Of a stretch of DNA of 64,000 nt, positions 23,401 through 29,800 are shown piece after piece (position 1 is the stretch's first letter; each line of letters begins with the position of its first letter). Source of the DNA: Angiostrongylus vasorum (lineage: Eukaryota > Nematoda > Chromadorea > Rhabditida > Metastrongylidae); contig JADANN010000289.1 in the NCBI GenBank assembly GCA_018806985.1, positions 460,481-524,480 on the forward strand. Direction: 5' to 3'. The notes beneath the pieces are model-generated. The model was not told the origin of the DNA, made no database searches, and saw only the letters and a program-made list of their open reading frames with translations. Position numbers and translations under genes: made by a program.

Positions 23401-24915
23401 TTTCGCGCTTTGAGAGCAATATTTTAACCCAGCTAAAACCATTGTAAAGTAAATATTAAGGTTTGATTGTTGTAGCGCAACATTGTAGGCGATAACTATT
23501 TACAACAAAGTTTTTTTTTCTGCAAAGTTAACCTTGATAAAAATGGACATCCTTTCTGAACTAGCCTATATTTTTTAACATTATTTTATTAAACGCGAGA
23601 AGTTCAGATTTCTATATAGGCCAGGCGTCGAATGCGTTTTGGTTTATGTGAAGCAGCATACAATGCATTATCTGACGTTTCTTTGAAGATGTGGATTCAG
23701 AATAGATATAAAATATATGTTGGACAATGGAGTTCGATTATGCGTGAAAAGCAGGAGCGCTTAACAAACTTCGAAATGCAGTTTAAAATGATTCGAAGAT
23801 TTCTTTCCATTTGATTTCATTAATAAGAGCCAGCTTCACATGCTGTGCTGAACCCAGTACTACGTCATTTATTTGGTTTATCGTCTCGCATCCGTCATCC
23901 ACGAAGATCTTCGGATTTGTGCGTGGGTTCAGCTGTTATTCGAAAACCTTGTCTTCATTTTAGCCTAGGATTCTGGAACTATGTGTCCTACTAAGCACCC
24001 ACAGTTCGTCACCAGAGTCGCTGGCTTTTTGTAGTTCGGTAAAAGTTGTTCCCAGGCAATTATGCTACTAATTTGTCGACGCCGAAGGGATGAGAGATCT
24101 GCAACGCTCGGGTATGTAGGATCAGACCTTGCGTGGATGTATTATTGCATTGACATCTCTAATGACTATTTTTCCAGTGGCCTTTCTGTGGAACTAGTCC
24201 GTTATACTTTCCAACTTTGGACTAAAAATGTTCTCCATCTTGTTATTTCACCGGTACAAAGAGGTTATCGTCAATTTAATGTTCTTCATGCAAGGAATAT
24301 TACTTAGAGAAAAAAGCTTCTTAATGGTCATGGTCAGGTTGGGTGAGAGGGAGGAAGGGAGAGTAAACCAGAACAAACTTCTTAGTCTTTGTTGTTATCC
24401 TTACTCATGAGGAGGAATTATGCGGTTTGCACTCTTTCATTAGGATTCATATTAATAATAGTTGAAGTGGTAATGTGAAGCTTCTACGTAGTTTACATTC
24501 ACAGTTATTAGTTCTTTATATCATTGACTAGAATCGTGAGTTCTTCGTCCAATATATTTCGCGAGTTCTTGTCAACTTTTCAATGGCTAATTTTGTTTCA
24601 GCGAAGCAGGAATTGCAACAGGATCGGCTATCAACGAGTGGAGATCGGTCTTTTTACGAGAGTTCGAAATCACATAAGCAAGAGAGCACTTCGTCAACAC
24701 CGCAGCGTCACCCGGTTCGAGCTGCGTCACCATCGCAGCGAACAACGGCGATATCGCCCTCTTCAGCGCCATCTGAGGTGAAAACACCTGTCAGTCCTCG
24801 TACGTCGAACGGAGATACGCCGCGCACACCTGCTATATTCTCGTCCAAAGTCTGCAGTGAAGGAGAGGAGGTCGTGTCAAACGAACGAGGTTGGCAAGCC
24901 GCTGCTTATGTGTGA
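2159..24915 (+). CDS. RGS-domain protein with a Ras-binding-like module (RGS12/RGS14/Loco-like), multi-exon
   Basis: Proteins with an RGS box accelerate GTP hydrolysis on G-alpha subunits. Thirteen exons can be joined: 2159-2471, 4253-4482, 6003-6158, 11332-11493, 15209-15332, 16016-16114, 16218-16547, 20058-20171, 20232-20458, 20524-20717, 20911-21071, 21319-21529 and 24602-24915, about 877 codons. All have GT-AG borders and the phases fit except between 16114 and 16218. Order of regions: Ser/Gln-rich N terminus, Gly/Asp-rich stretch, complete RGS box over three exons (AENLNF near its start, QIFHLLKYDCWPRFLR at its end), Ser-rich linker, a ubiquitin-fold Ras-binding-like module, then a basic and Ser/Pro-rich tail. 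No GoLoco motif, PDZ or C2 domain was seen. The RGS box is certain. The RGS12/14/Loco assignment is inferred from domain order. The start codon is unresolved, either an ATG at 2141 read into exon 1 or further upstream. Introns hold RTE, SINE, family D and mariner insertions. Confidence 0.8.
2472..4252 (+). other. RGS gene intron 1
   Basis: About 1.8 kb between the first two recognised exons. Apart from the SINE-like repeat at 3415-3600 I see nothing coding or structured in it. Confidence 0.45.
3415..3600 (-). repeat. tRNA-derived SINE, family B (partial)
   Basis: On the minus strand the sequence starts with an A-box-like TGGCTCAATGA and has a B box GGTTCGATCCC about 45 bases later. It continues into GGCCCAACCCTATTCC and ends GAGAAACTGGTACAAAG. 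The GGGCCAACC text after the B box recurs in the longer family B copy at 51712, so this is a retroposed repeat and not a tRNA gene. It lies in intron 1 of the RGS gene. Confidence 0.6.
4253..4482 (+). CDS. RGS gene exon 2: Gly/Asp-rich linker
   Basis: It opens after CTTTAAG, is entered in phase 1 and leaves in phase 0 at a weak donor GTTCGT. The translated region is acidic and rich in Gly, Ala and Ser, ending GGDYVPDFGA. The other two frames contain stops. GC content is clearly higher than in the flanking introns. It is probably disordered and has no recognised domain. Confidence 0.6.
4483..6002 (+). other. RGS gene intron 2
   Basis: 1.5 kb of AT-rich intron. Several 60-90 codon open frames occur on both strands around 4.9-5.5 kb but none has a recognisable motif or splice context. 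No known repeat family was found. Confidence 0.45.
6003..6158 (+). CDS. RGS gene exon 3: first third of the RGS box
   Basis: Acceptor CCCTACAG, donor GTAGGT after phase 0. The translation has the RGS-box opening: LRDPKLRQPFQAFLEQQF, then AENLNFYVAVERFRDM. The E-N-L-x-F element supplies the Asn that contacts G-alpha switch regions in the family. The ATG at 6003 is in frame with the upstream exon, so it could also serve as an internal start for a short isoform. Confidence 0.9.
6159..6959 (+). other. RGS gene intron 3, proximal part
   Basis: AT-rich intron sequence before the RTE retrotransposon. No gene or known repeat recognised. Confidence 0.4.
8305..8582 (-). repeat. tRNA-derived SINE, family A, nested in the RTE element
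   Basis: On the minus strand it begins ACGCGTGTAGCGCAGTGG, a good Pol III A box, has a degenerate B box GGGATCGAGCTTC, and ends with the family tail GATCGATCAACGCCGAAAG. It is flanked by an exact 10-bp direct repeat ATGAGGGCAG at 8295-8304 and 8583-8592, a target-site duplication. The RTE reading frame resumes on both sides. Confidence 0.85.
8899..9183 (+). repeat. tRNA-derived SINE, family A
   Basis: It starts GCGCGTGTGGGGCAGTGG (A box), with GGAATCGATCC as B box about 45 bases on. The shared body contains GGTAGGCCACCGCGAG and the tail GGGATTGATCAACACCGAG. It interrupts the RTE linker in the orientation opposite to the element. No clear target duplication was identified. Confidence 0.8.
9768..9838. 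repeat. TA dinucleotide microsatellite (two blocks)
   Basis: Two (TA)n tracts separated by TGTTTATGTATAAGTATG, which recurs after the second tract. They mark the 5' truncation point of the RTE element and adjoin the family D repeat. Confidence 0.9.
9881..10267 (+). repeat. Family D retroposon, full-length copy
   Basis: It starts with tandem TACTTGA-like units, then GGGCCC, and ends GGCGGTAAACCGTTGGGA. Exact ATGTATAC duplications lie at 9873-9880 and 10268-10275, although local TA richness weakens that. Compared with other copies, the TACTTGR tandem end varies in length, as a retroposon 3' tail does, so the transcribed strand is probably minus. Confidence 0.75.
10760..11098 (-). repeat. Family D retroposon, inverted copy
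   Basis: It reads CCTCCCAGCGGTTTACCGCC at the left end and ends CATCCAAGTATCCAAGTA at the right, the reverse complement of the copy at 9881. It diverges internally and lacks part of the middle. Both copies lie in RGS intron 3. Confidence 0.75.
11332..11493 (+). CDS. RGS gene exon 4: middle of the RGS box
   Basis: Acceptor TTTATAG, donor GTATTC, phase 0 on both sides, 54 codons. It begins ASERANFARHIYERHF and continues through EPVNVDNSTSKRI to RNTFDLAQYQ. The NVDNSTSKRI segment corresponds to the conserved N/S-rich G-alpha contact loop, and TFDLAQYQ to the usual FDxAQ motif. Only this frame is open and it joins both neighbours without a gap relative to the family. Confidence 0.92.
11494..12879 (+). 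other. RGS gene intron 4, first part
   Basis: AT-rich, no gene or repeat family recognised. Confidence 0.4.
12880..13290. mobile_element. Palindromic Penelope-like terminal repeat pair
   Basis: Two inverted arms carry the motif GAAGAAGGCGAAACCGCCGA: minus-strand version at 12950-12979 and plus-strand version at 13223-13252, each leading outward into (A)TAAATAC-type sequence. The spacing of about 300 bp between motifs matches the palindromes at 36.4 and 50.3 kb. Assignment to PLE rests on the copy next to a PLE coding fragment at 58.6-59.0 kb. Confidence 0.6.
13745..13790 (-). repeat. Single PLE terminal-repeat motif
   Basis: Minus strand reads CTGAAGTAGGCGAAGTCGTC then GAAATTCT, a decayed form of the PLE motif. 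No partner arm is evident nearby. Confidence 0.4.
13791..15208 (+). other. RGS gene intron 4, distal part; weak open frames
   Basis: Open frames of 75-107 codons occur on both strands between 14059 and 14836. One on the minus strand (14512-14766, FEERAERQELLHLAQQIV) looks protein-like, but I cannot connect it to a family or a splice model. It may be a decayed transposon ORF. Confidence 0.3.
15209..15332 (+). CDS. RGS gene exon 5: end of the RGS box and acidic linker
   Basis: Acceptor CTTCTACAG, donor GTGCTT, entered in phase 0 and left in phase 1. It begins IFHLLKYDCWPRFLRAGG, the last RGS helices. The D and R in KYDCWPRF are the conserved pair near the C terminus of the box that contacts G-alpha. 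An acidic stretch SDEELAEEDERQH follows. Confidence 0.93.
15401..15686 (+). repeat. tRNA-derived SINE, family A
   Basis: Head GGCGCGTGTGGCGCAGTGG with perfect A box TGGCGCAGTGG, degenerate B box GGAATTGATCC, body with CATCGGTAGGCCACC, tail GGGATTGATCAACGCC. A possible 7-bp target duplication TTGTGGT is present at 15394-15400 and 15687-15693. It inserted about 70 bp inside RGS intron 5. Confidence 0.85.
16016..16114 (+). CDS. RGS gene exon 6: Ser/Thr-rich linker
   Basis: It is entered after TATTGCAG in phase 1, completing the Gly/Glu codon of exon 5. The frame reads EDLPESHATRSTNESDRQPS, a plausible disordered linker. It ends in an A6 run before donor GTGGGT. The exit phase (1) does not match the phase-0 start of the next exon, so either a micro-exon is missed or one base is wrong in the homopolymer. 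Confidence 0.65.
16218..16547 (+). CDS. RGS gene exon 7: basic and Ser-rich linker
   Basis: Acceptor GTTTTACAG, donor GTAGGC, phase 0 to phase 0, 110 codons. It starts FTDMDKLRSLLWHGFDRF and continues RRESIASRSTDGSPVDPPRL, then a Ser/Thr/Gln-rich stretch. The RRESIAS run is a potential basophilic-kinase site (inference). The other frames have stops. No fold is recognised. Confidence 0.8.
16548..17459 (+). other. RGS gene intron 7, first part
   Basis: AT-rich sequence without a recognised gene or repeat. Confidence 0.4.
17460..17705 (-). pseudogene. mariner-family transposase remnant, N-terminal part
   Basis: Minus-strand translation contains ERLTAVDMTTL, then in another frame TPEFAEELELDVSRGPILEH. 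This corresponds to the second helix-turn-helix of mariner transposases, where TTxELAEELxVSxSTVxRHL is usual. Several stops and a frame change show it is decayed. The catalytic domain was not found next to it. Confidence 0.5.
17938..18312 (+). repeat. Family D retroposon
   Basis: It starts TACTTACTTGGATACTTGGA, carries the shared centre ACCAGGACGGTGGTGGATCC and CTTCCTGATGGAAACGCCGG, and ends AGCCGTTGGGAGG. Flanks GCTCTCTACT and GCTCTACTAC resemble each other, a possible imperfect duplication. It lies in RGS intron 7. Confidence 0.8.
18313..20057 (+). other. RGS gene intron 7, distal part
   Basis: 1.7 kb without recognised genes or repeats. The open frame running in from 19842 continues into the true exon at 20058 and is not itself supported upstream of the acceptor. 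Confidence 0.4.
20058..20171 (+). CDS. RGS gene exon 8
   Basis: Acceptor CGATTTCAG, donor GTAGGT, phase 0 on both sides, 38 codons. It reads MSTSLPHRHPPPSRTEPK then YCRLMTGDTCG. The K-Y-C-R start resembles the first strand of Ras-binding modules, but only weakly. Confidence 0.65.
20232..20458 (+). CDS. RGS gene exon 9: approach to the Ras-binding-like module
   Basis: The exon begins after CATTCTTCAG and ends at ACAAA before donor GTATGT, leaving phase 2, which matches exon 10. The 60-nt segment 20172-20231 is divisible by three and stop-free, so it may be retained. Its translation is strongly hydrophobic (LLTVLSLFLMM), unlike the rest of the protein, so I treat it as an intron. The C-terminal half reads VRIVPVVTFAVEILPPNYSF. 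Confidence 0.6.
20524..20717 (+). CDS. RGS gene exon 10: Ras-binding-like (ubiquitin-fold) module
   Basis: Acceptor AATCTTCAG, donor GTAAGA, phases 2 in and 1 out. It reads VILVRARHSLSAGGVLRPLL, then YSIDYSTVTVLFSG and IGARSLTV. The order strand, VRxxxS, a helix with VLRPLL, strand TVTVLF, and a final strand with RSLTV fits the Raf-like Ras-binding domains of RGS12/RGS14/Loco. The family match is by pattern only. Confidence 0.75.
20911..21071 (+). CDS. RGS gene exon 11
   Basis: Acceptor TTTCTAG, donor GTCTGT, entered in phase 1 and left in phase 0. It reads ERVHGGKKDVPIPRDPIITS then SEADRLKHAQK. No domain recognised. The single open frame and perfect phase fit on both sides support it. Confidence 0.85.
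21319..21529 (+). CDS. RGS gene exon 12: basic region
   Basis: Acceptor CATTTTAG, donor GTAGGT, phase 0 in and 1 out, 70 codons. It is basic, with SLMKFVRKAS, VPSRRKSVGQ and EPIRKRLSLF. I looked for a GoLoco motif here (DDQR-type ending) and did not find one. Confidence 0.85.
21530..22164 (+). other. RGS gene intron 12, first part
   Basis: AT-rich, no gene or repeat family recognised; small open frames on both strands around 21.7-21.97 kb have no motif. Confidence 0.4.
22165..22720 (-). pseudogene. mariner-family transposase remnant, catalytic part
   Basis: Reading the minus strand from high to low coordinates: VKSALHFFYAMRNPFLDRIV then HDDKGILYDSR (compare the mariner RNxxxPFLxRIVTxDEKWIxYDN region), a gap, then GPVLFKDNVRPYIAQLTLQK (compare LLHDNARPHVAxxTxxKL) with LPYPSCS. 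Frameshifts and changed catalytic aspartates show it is dead. It is inserted antisense in RGS intron 12. Confidence 0.75.
22975..23075 (+). repeat. Family B SINE tail-like fragment
   Basis: It contains AGCTGAACCCATATGCAAAC and AAGATCTTCGTGGA. The same wording occurs inverted at 23880-23960 and, more diverged, at the end of the family B SINE near 51990-52030 and at 54200-54270. Confidence 0.45.
23880..23960 (-). repeat. Family B SINE tail-like fragment, inverted
   Basis: Minus strand reads AACAGCTGAACCCACGCACA, then GAAGATCTTCGTGGA and GGATGCGAGACGATAA, forming an inverted pair with 22975-23075 about 0.8 kb apart. Confidence 0.45.
24602..24915 (+). CDS. RGS gene last exon: Ser/Pro-rich C terminus
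   Basis: Acceptor TTTGTTTCAG. It is entered in phase 1, completes a Pro codon, and runs to TGA at 24913-24915. It starts PKQELQQDRLSTSGDRSFYE and becomes Ser/Thr/Pro-rich with several S/T-P pairs (ISPSSAP, KTPVSPRT, DTPRTPA), ending GWQAAAYV. A possible donor inside (GTTGGC near 24892) means a longer isoform cannot be excluded. An ATAAATAA run lies about 45 bases downstream. Confidence 0.8.
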
Positions 24916-26739
24916 CGCAGAAGCTGTTTCTTTATAAAGAATACCAACTGTATTTACGCTATAAATAAGGGCCACCATTCTGAATGATTGCCTGTATCTC
25001 AGGCTGTTAGGGATTGATTTCGGTTTAACTCCACTCTATCACTACTCTTCGAATATTGCTGGCATTTTTGTTATCCATATGTGTTTCTCTGGTCTGGGTA
25101 GTCTTAAATGTTGTTTATTGTCTATTGTTTTGTTGTTAAATGTTCGACCACTAGGATTATCGAATGCACTAGGTCAGATTGTTTTCGTCAGAGCTGCTTC
25201 TTCGTGACATGTCATACTCGTTTTCCATATGTGACGTGTTCCTTATCTAGCCGATCTCATTGTCTGAGGCGTGTTCATTTCCAAAGTGAGGATTATGAGA
25301 TGGATTTTTTTTTAGTTTAACTATTGTAACCATTCTATTGAAGGACTTCCCGTTGCCCGTGTCCTTAGACATTTTATGCATGACATTCGATGTTTATTTA
25401 TAGAATTGATCTTCATTAAATGTCCTATTCGTGCTCGATTTTCAAGAAAAAAACTATGATATGCTCAAATGCAATGCTATAACAATAATACATTGGGCTA
25501 CCGTTTGGACGCAAAGCCTTTAACTATGATAAACCATACCGTTTATTCTCTCAATTCCAACATATCGTTTATGAGCACAATGCATAAGAATGGAAAATAA
25601 CGCCATAATGGTTATCACATTTGTAACTCGAAATTGAAACAACTGAAGAGTGTAGTGCATTAACTGAAATATTCTAAGTATGACTGAGTAAAAAGTGTTC
25701 GAAAAGGCTGCACGTGGGATATTTAAAGCCCGTTAGCGATGATGCTATTTAATGGATCTTTAGGCCGTAGTTATGTAATACCTTGACCGAAAACGACTAT
25801 GTCTTTGTCCTGAGACACAGTTGAATCCAGGAGGTACTCTCCTATTTCTGTTGCACCTGCTTGACATATATGTTTGGTGTTCACGCATCATATTCATGCG
25901 TGCGTGAGTGTGTTTACCTGCATGCAGCTGGTATTCTGAATGAGGATCCAATCGAAACGTCATAGTCAGAGTGAGAAATGTGTAGAAAGGTGTCATATGC
26001 AGAAAATTAGTTCCATATCTATTCTGAGAGAGTCCTTCATGCTATCAGTATCTGTGGTTGTATCCAAGCAATTTCACAGCTTGAAGAACTACCCATAAGC
26101 ATCCTTCGACAAGCATAGCTTAATTAATGGAGTTTGTATGAAAGGCACGATTTTTTTAATGTCCTCGACATTTTGGGAAAGTACCATGCGAATGGAACGG
26201 ATTAAACTTTACTGGCAGCGTTTAATGATGCGATGATTAGAATAAGAAGGGGGACAGCAGATCATTGGATGAGACCGAATTAAGCTGCAAGGTACTGAAT
26301 GCCGACTGTATGAATTAAAGGAGGTGCGGTATGTAGTAAAACCGTATGAGCTCAAGTAATGTGAAGCACGATTTCTACGAAGTACTGGTAATGTTGTGGT
26401 GAAATTAAGTTAACTAGGGCGACTAGATGAGAAATGGCCAGTATTGTACACTACAACGTAACCAACTTGCACTGGATTTTATTATTTCGTAGTTTAGGGA
26501 AACTCCAGTAACAATAAGAACATCGTTGTTTAAAAAATATAACATTGGGTTACAGATATAGTTATGAGATGAATACAGTCAAGGTTATAGTTGTAGTGTT
26601 GCTCCCCAGGAAATTATTCAGACCTTATGGGGCGGAACGAGAGAGGACAACAATATTCAAGTCGGTATATGAGGAATTATTAGAGCATTAGGACCAAATA
26701 ATAAAGAGGTACGTTTGAGATATCGAGCTAACAAAGAAC
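24916..26739. other. Convergent intergenic region
   Basis: 1.8 kb between the stop of the RGS gene (plus) and the stop of the PLD3-like gene (minus). It should contain both 3' UTRs and polyadenylation sites. I saw no open frame with a motif and no repeat family copy. Confidence 0.55.
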
Positions 26740-26883
26740 TTATTTCATTTGAGGGGATGACAGGAGGCTTGGATCCTTTTCCGCTTCACAGAAATGCGCT
26801 CGCGATCCGTTTTCGACGCATCCGAAAAAATACTCTTCCAATGGATGCGCGTACTCGCTTGTCCAATCTCGTTCGAAAATCAC
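26740..26883 (-). CDS. PLD3-like gene, last exon
   Basis: Acceptor GGTTTAG precedes GTG at 26883; stop TAA at 26742-26740; 47 residues. FERDWTSEYAHPLEEYF matches the family ending (I/F-x-RDW-x-S-x-Y-x-H). The Cys-containing tail (GCVENGSRAHFCEAEKD) is longer than in vertebrate PLD3. Confidence 0.9.
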   Translation of the reverse strand: MIFERDWTSEYAHPLEEYFFGCVENGSRAHFCEAEKDPSLLSSPQMK

Positions 26884-29800
26884 CTAAACCTATTTCTTTC
26901 TTTATTTCTATGTAGTCGTCATAATTTCATGCCATCAATGATTACACTATACGCAGCACTATGATTTTTTTCTAGGCAAATCATGTGCTTCCACATTCCA
27001 ATATGATTTTTTGTAGAAATTTTTTGTCATTAATTGTGTTAATTCGAAGTAGATACAATCGAAAAGCAACCATAAAACGAACGATCGGCATGGATTAATC
27101 CCTTAGGGGCACTCCATACATTCGACTTCATTACATGAGAAGTGATTGAACGGATATTTGGTCTTCACAATGACTCGCAGCGACCTACCGATGTATCATT
27201 TCAGCGTTTTCATCCCCTCCGCCCCCTAATAAGCCTGGTACCTATACGTCAACCCTGAAGTTAGTTGGGTCAGAAGGCCGAAATCAAACCAAGGGTCAGA
27301 TGTTTATCACAGAGTACCTCTAGCCACTGTGCTATACGCGTTTTTTCATGAGCAGATTTAGGTTCGAGAAGTTTTTCGAGTTAATGGCAGTATCGGAAAA
27401 TCTTCATAAATAAAGGGCTTTTTTGGGATGCTATTGTTTTCACTCTTTATCACTTATAGCTCCTATAAAAAAACAAATTGAAGCGAGCCACACCTGCATT
27501 TGCCTCACTAAAGCTCGTTTTACACCAAGTTGTTTAACGATGATGGCTGCACCGGTTGTTCCGCCCATGAAGTAGTCACCTGACCAGTTTGATGTACCTG
27601 TTAGTTTGCAAAATTATTATTGGAACCCTATCTAAATATTTGGGCTTGTCACTCCTTCTATAAATAATCGTCATATCACCTATGAGTATTTTCAAAGTGA
27701 TGGTTGCGTGTACACTTTATTTATGGCGAAAATGTTGGCGCAAGGAATATTCCTTCCTTGATAAGCTTACATGAGGTTGATAAACATTTTTTATTCGGCT
27801 AACGTTTCGACGTCTTGGTCTCCATCAAAGCCGATGATCTGAGTCGGTAAAGAAAGGATAAAGCTCTCATCGTTGATTAATCCCTGAAGGATGCCCCGTG
27901 CATTCCACTTCATTGAGCATCGTTTGGAGCTGATTGAATGCATATCTAGTCTTTATAATGACTCGCGGTGGCCTACCGATGTTTTCAGCCAGTACTGCTA
28001 TCCTCCCAGACAAGTCTGGTACCAATTAGCCGACCCAGGAGGAATGGAAGGCTAGGTGGGCCGTGGGCGCGGTGATCGACTCTACGTATGTGTTGCAGGG
28101 CGCCTTCGACCACTGCGCCACACGCGCCACTAGTTGAGCCGATAGTCCCAAGGAATGATGCGTGCAAAAAATTCAAAAAAATGGACCTTACTTTAGAACA
28201 TTTTTTGCTGAATTCAAACTTTTGTGGAAAAAACAAGCTTTTTGCATATGTTTCTATCAAAGGGATAAACGTTATAGATAACCTACAAGACTGACGAATT
28301 TGTCGCTACTTGAGTTGACCTTATTCCAAATTTTTTGGGTATTTATGAGGAAATAAGATTGGATCGTATACCCTCGTAGTTTTTTCAAACATTTTTCCTC
28401 GAAAAACCCCGGTTTATGGGTTAGACGCCGAATAAAAAAGTGAAAAAAAGCGAAACAACAAAACGGATACGAGTAGCGTTAAGATTGCAGGATTTAAAAA
28501 TAATTGTGAGCTTTTTTTTGAATTGCCAGTACAAAAGAGATCTTGATAGAAGAAAAGACATTTTCCAACCCACCAATGATCACTGCTGTCTCGGACACCA
28601 TGAACTTATTATGTGTTCTTCTTTCACGGCTGACCACAATACTATCAGTATTAGAACTTGGCACTTTGAATATACGCTGAAAAATTCGCACATGTAAAAT
28701 TTTATAAGTCTTACAAAAGTTGGCGAAATAACGAGCACCATTTACGATGATTTTGTGTACTAATATCATTCTTCAATCATGCTGTTTAAAAGTTGCTCTA
28801 TTTTGTTAACCAATCCTATCTCATCGGCTATAACAATAGCAATAACAGCGACAATAATATTGATGTTGCAATAGTCATAACTAGAGATACCGTGCTACAG
28901 TGCGTGTCTGGTTGAAGGTGTGACACCGCTTCATGGAAATCAGACTTTTGGTTCCGGATCGACAAAAGCAGTTACTACCTTCGTTAAAAGTCTGAGAAAC
29001 TTCAAATTAAGGCGTTTTAGGATTTCAAAGACAATTAATTCGAACCGCTTTCAAAGACTTTCATGAAGATAACAAAATGCTCAAATGTCAGATGAACCAG
29101 CACACAAATGCGACGACCTTCGTGAATGATGGATACAAAGAGACGATTAGAATAAAAAAGGTGCTGGAATCTTCGTGATGTTTGGTCTCGGATCATATGA
29201 ATGAAAAAAAGTATTAACCTTTAACGAAAAGCTAAGGAGTGACTACACTGTGCACAGTGACTTTAAAGACAGAGCGTCATTGTTGAAAAGACGATGAGAT
29301 CCCTAAGTTTGTGGAAATAAATGAAGACTTACCACTTCAATTTTGGTATTCTCACTCATTTTGTTCAGAGATTCCAGTGAACGAAGAAATCTTATGCCGA
29401 TTTCTGGATAATGTAGTGCTGATGCCAGAATTCGCACATGAACTCCACGAATCACTGCCCGTCGCAGTGCGTCGTCGATGGTAGGAAAATGCAATTTTGG
29501 TGAAGTGTAGATGAACAAGGGAAAGTAGTCCATGACGTGAACGTTAAGAGATTCATTTGCGTTGTCGATCTCGGTCACAATCGCATCCAAATCCCAAGTG
29601 CGATTTCGATTGCTAAGTTCCTTTGGCGATGTCTAAAACACAGAATCAGGTACTTTTAGTAGTATGAGTATGGTCTTTCTCATTGATATTACCGCGAGAT
29701 AAATCGCACTTCTTTCTCCCTCGATATCGATTGCCAACGGTTTCTTCATATTGTAGAAAGCTTCCTTTTCGAGAGCATTTTGCAGCGATTCTGATGGAAG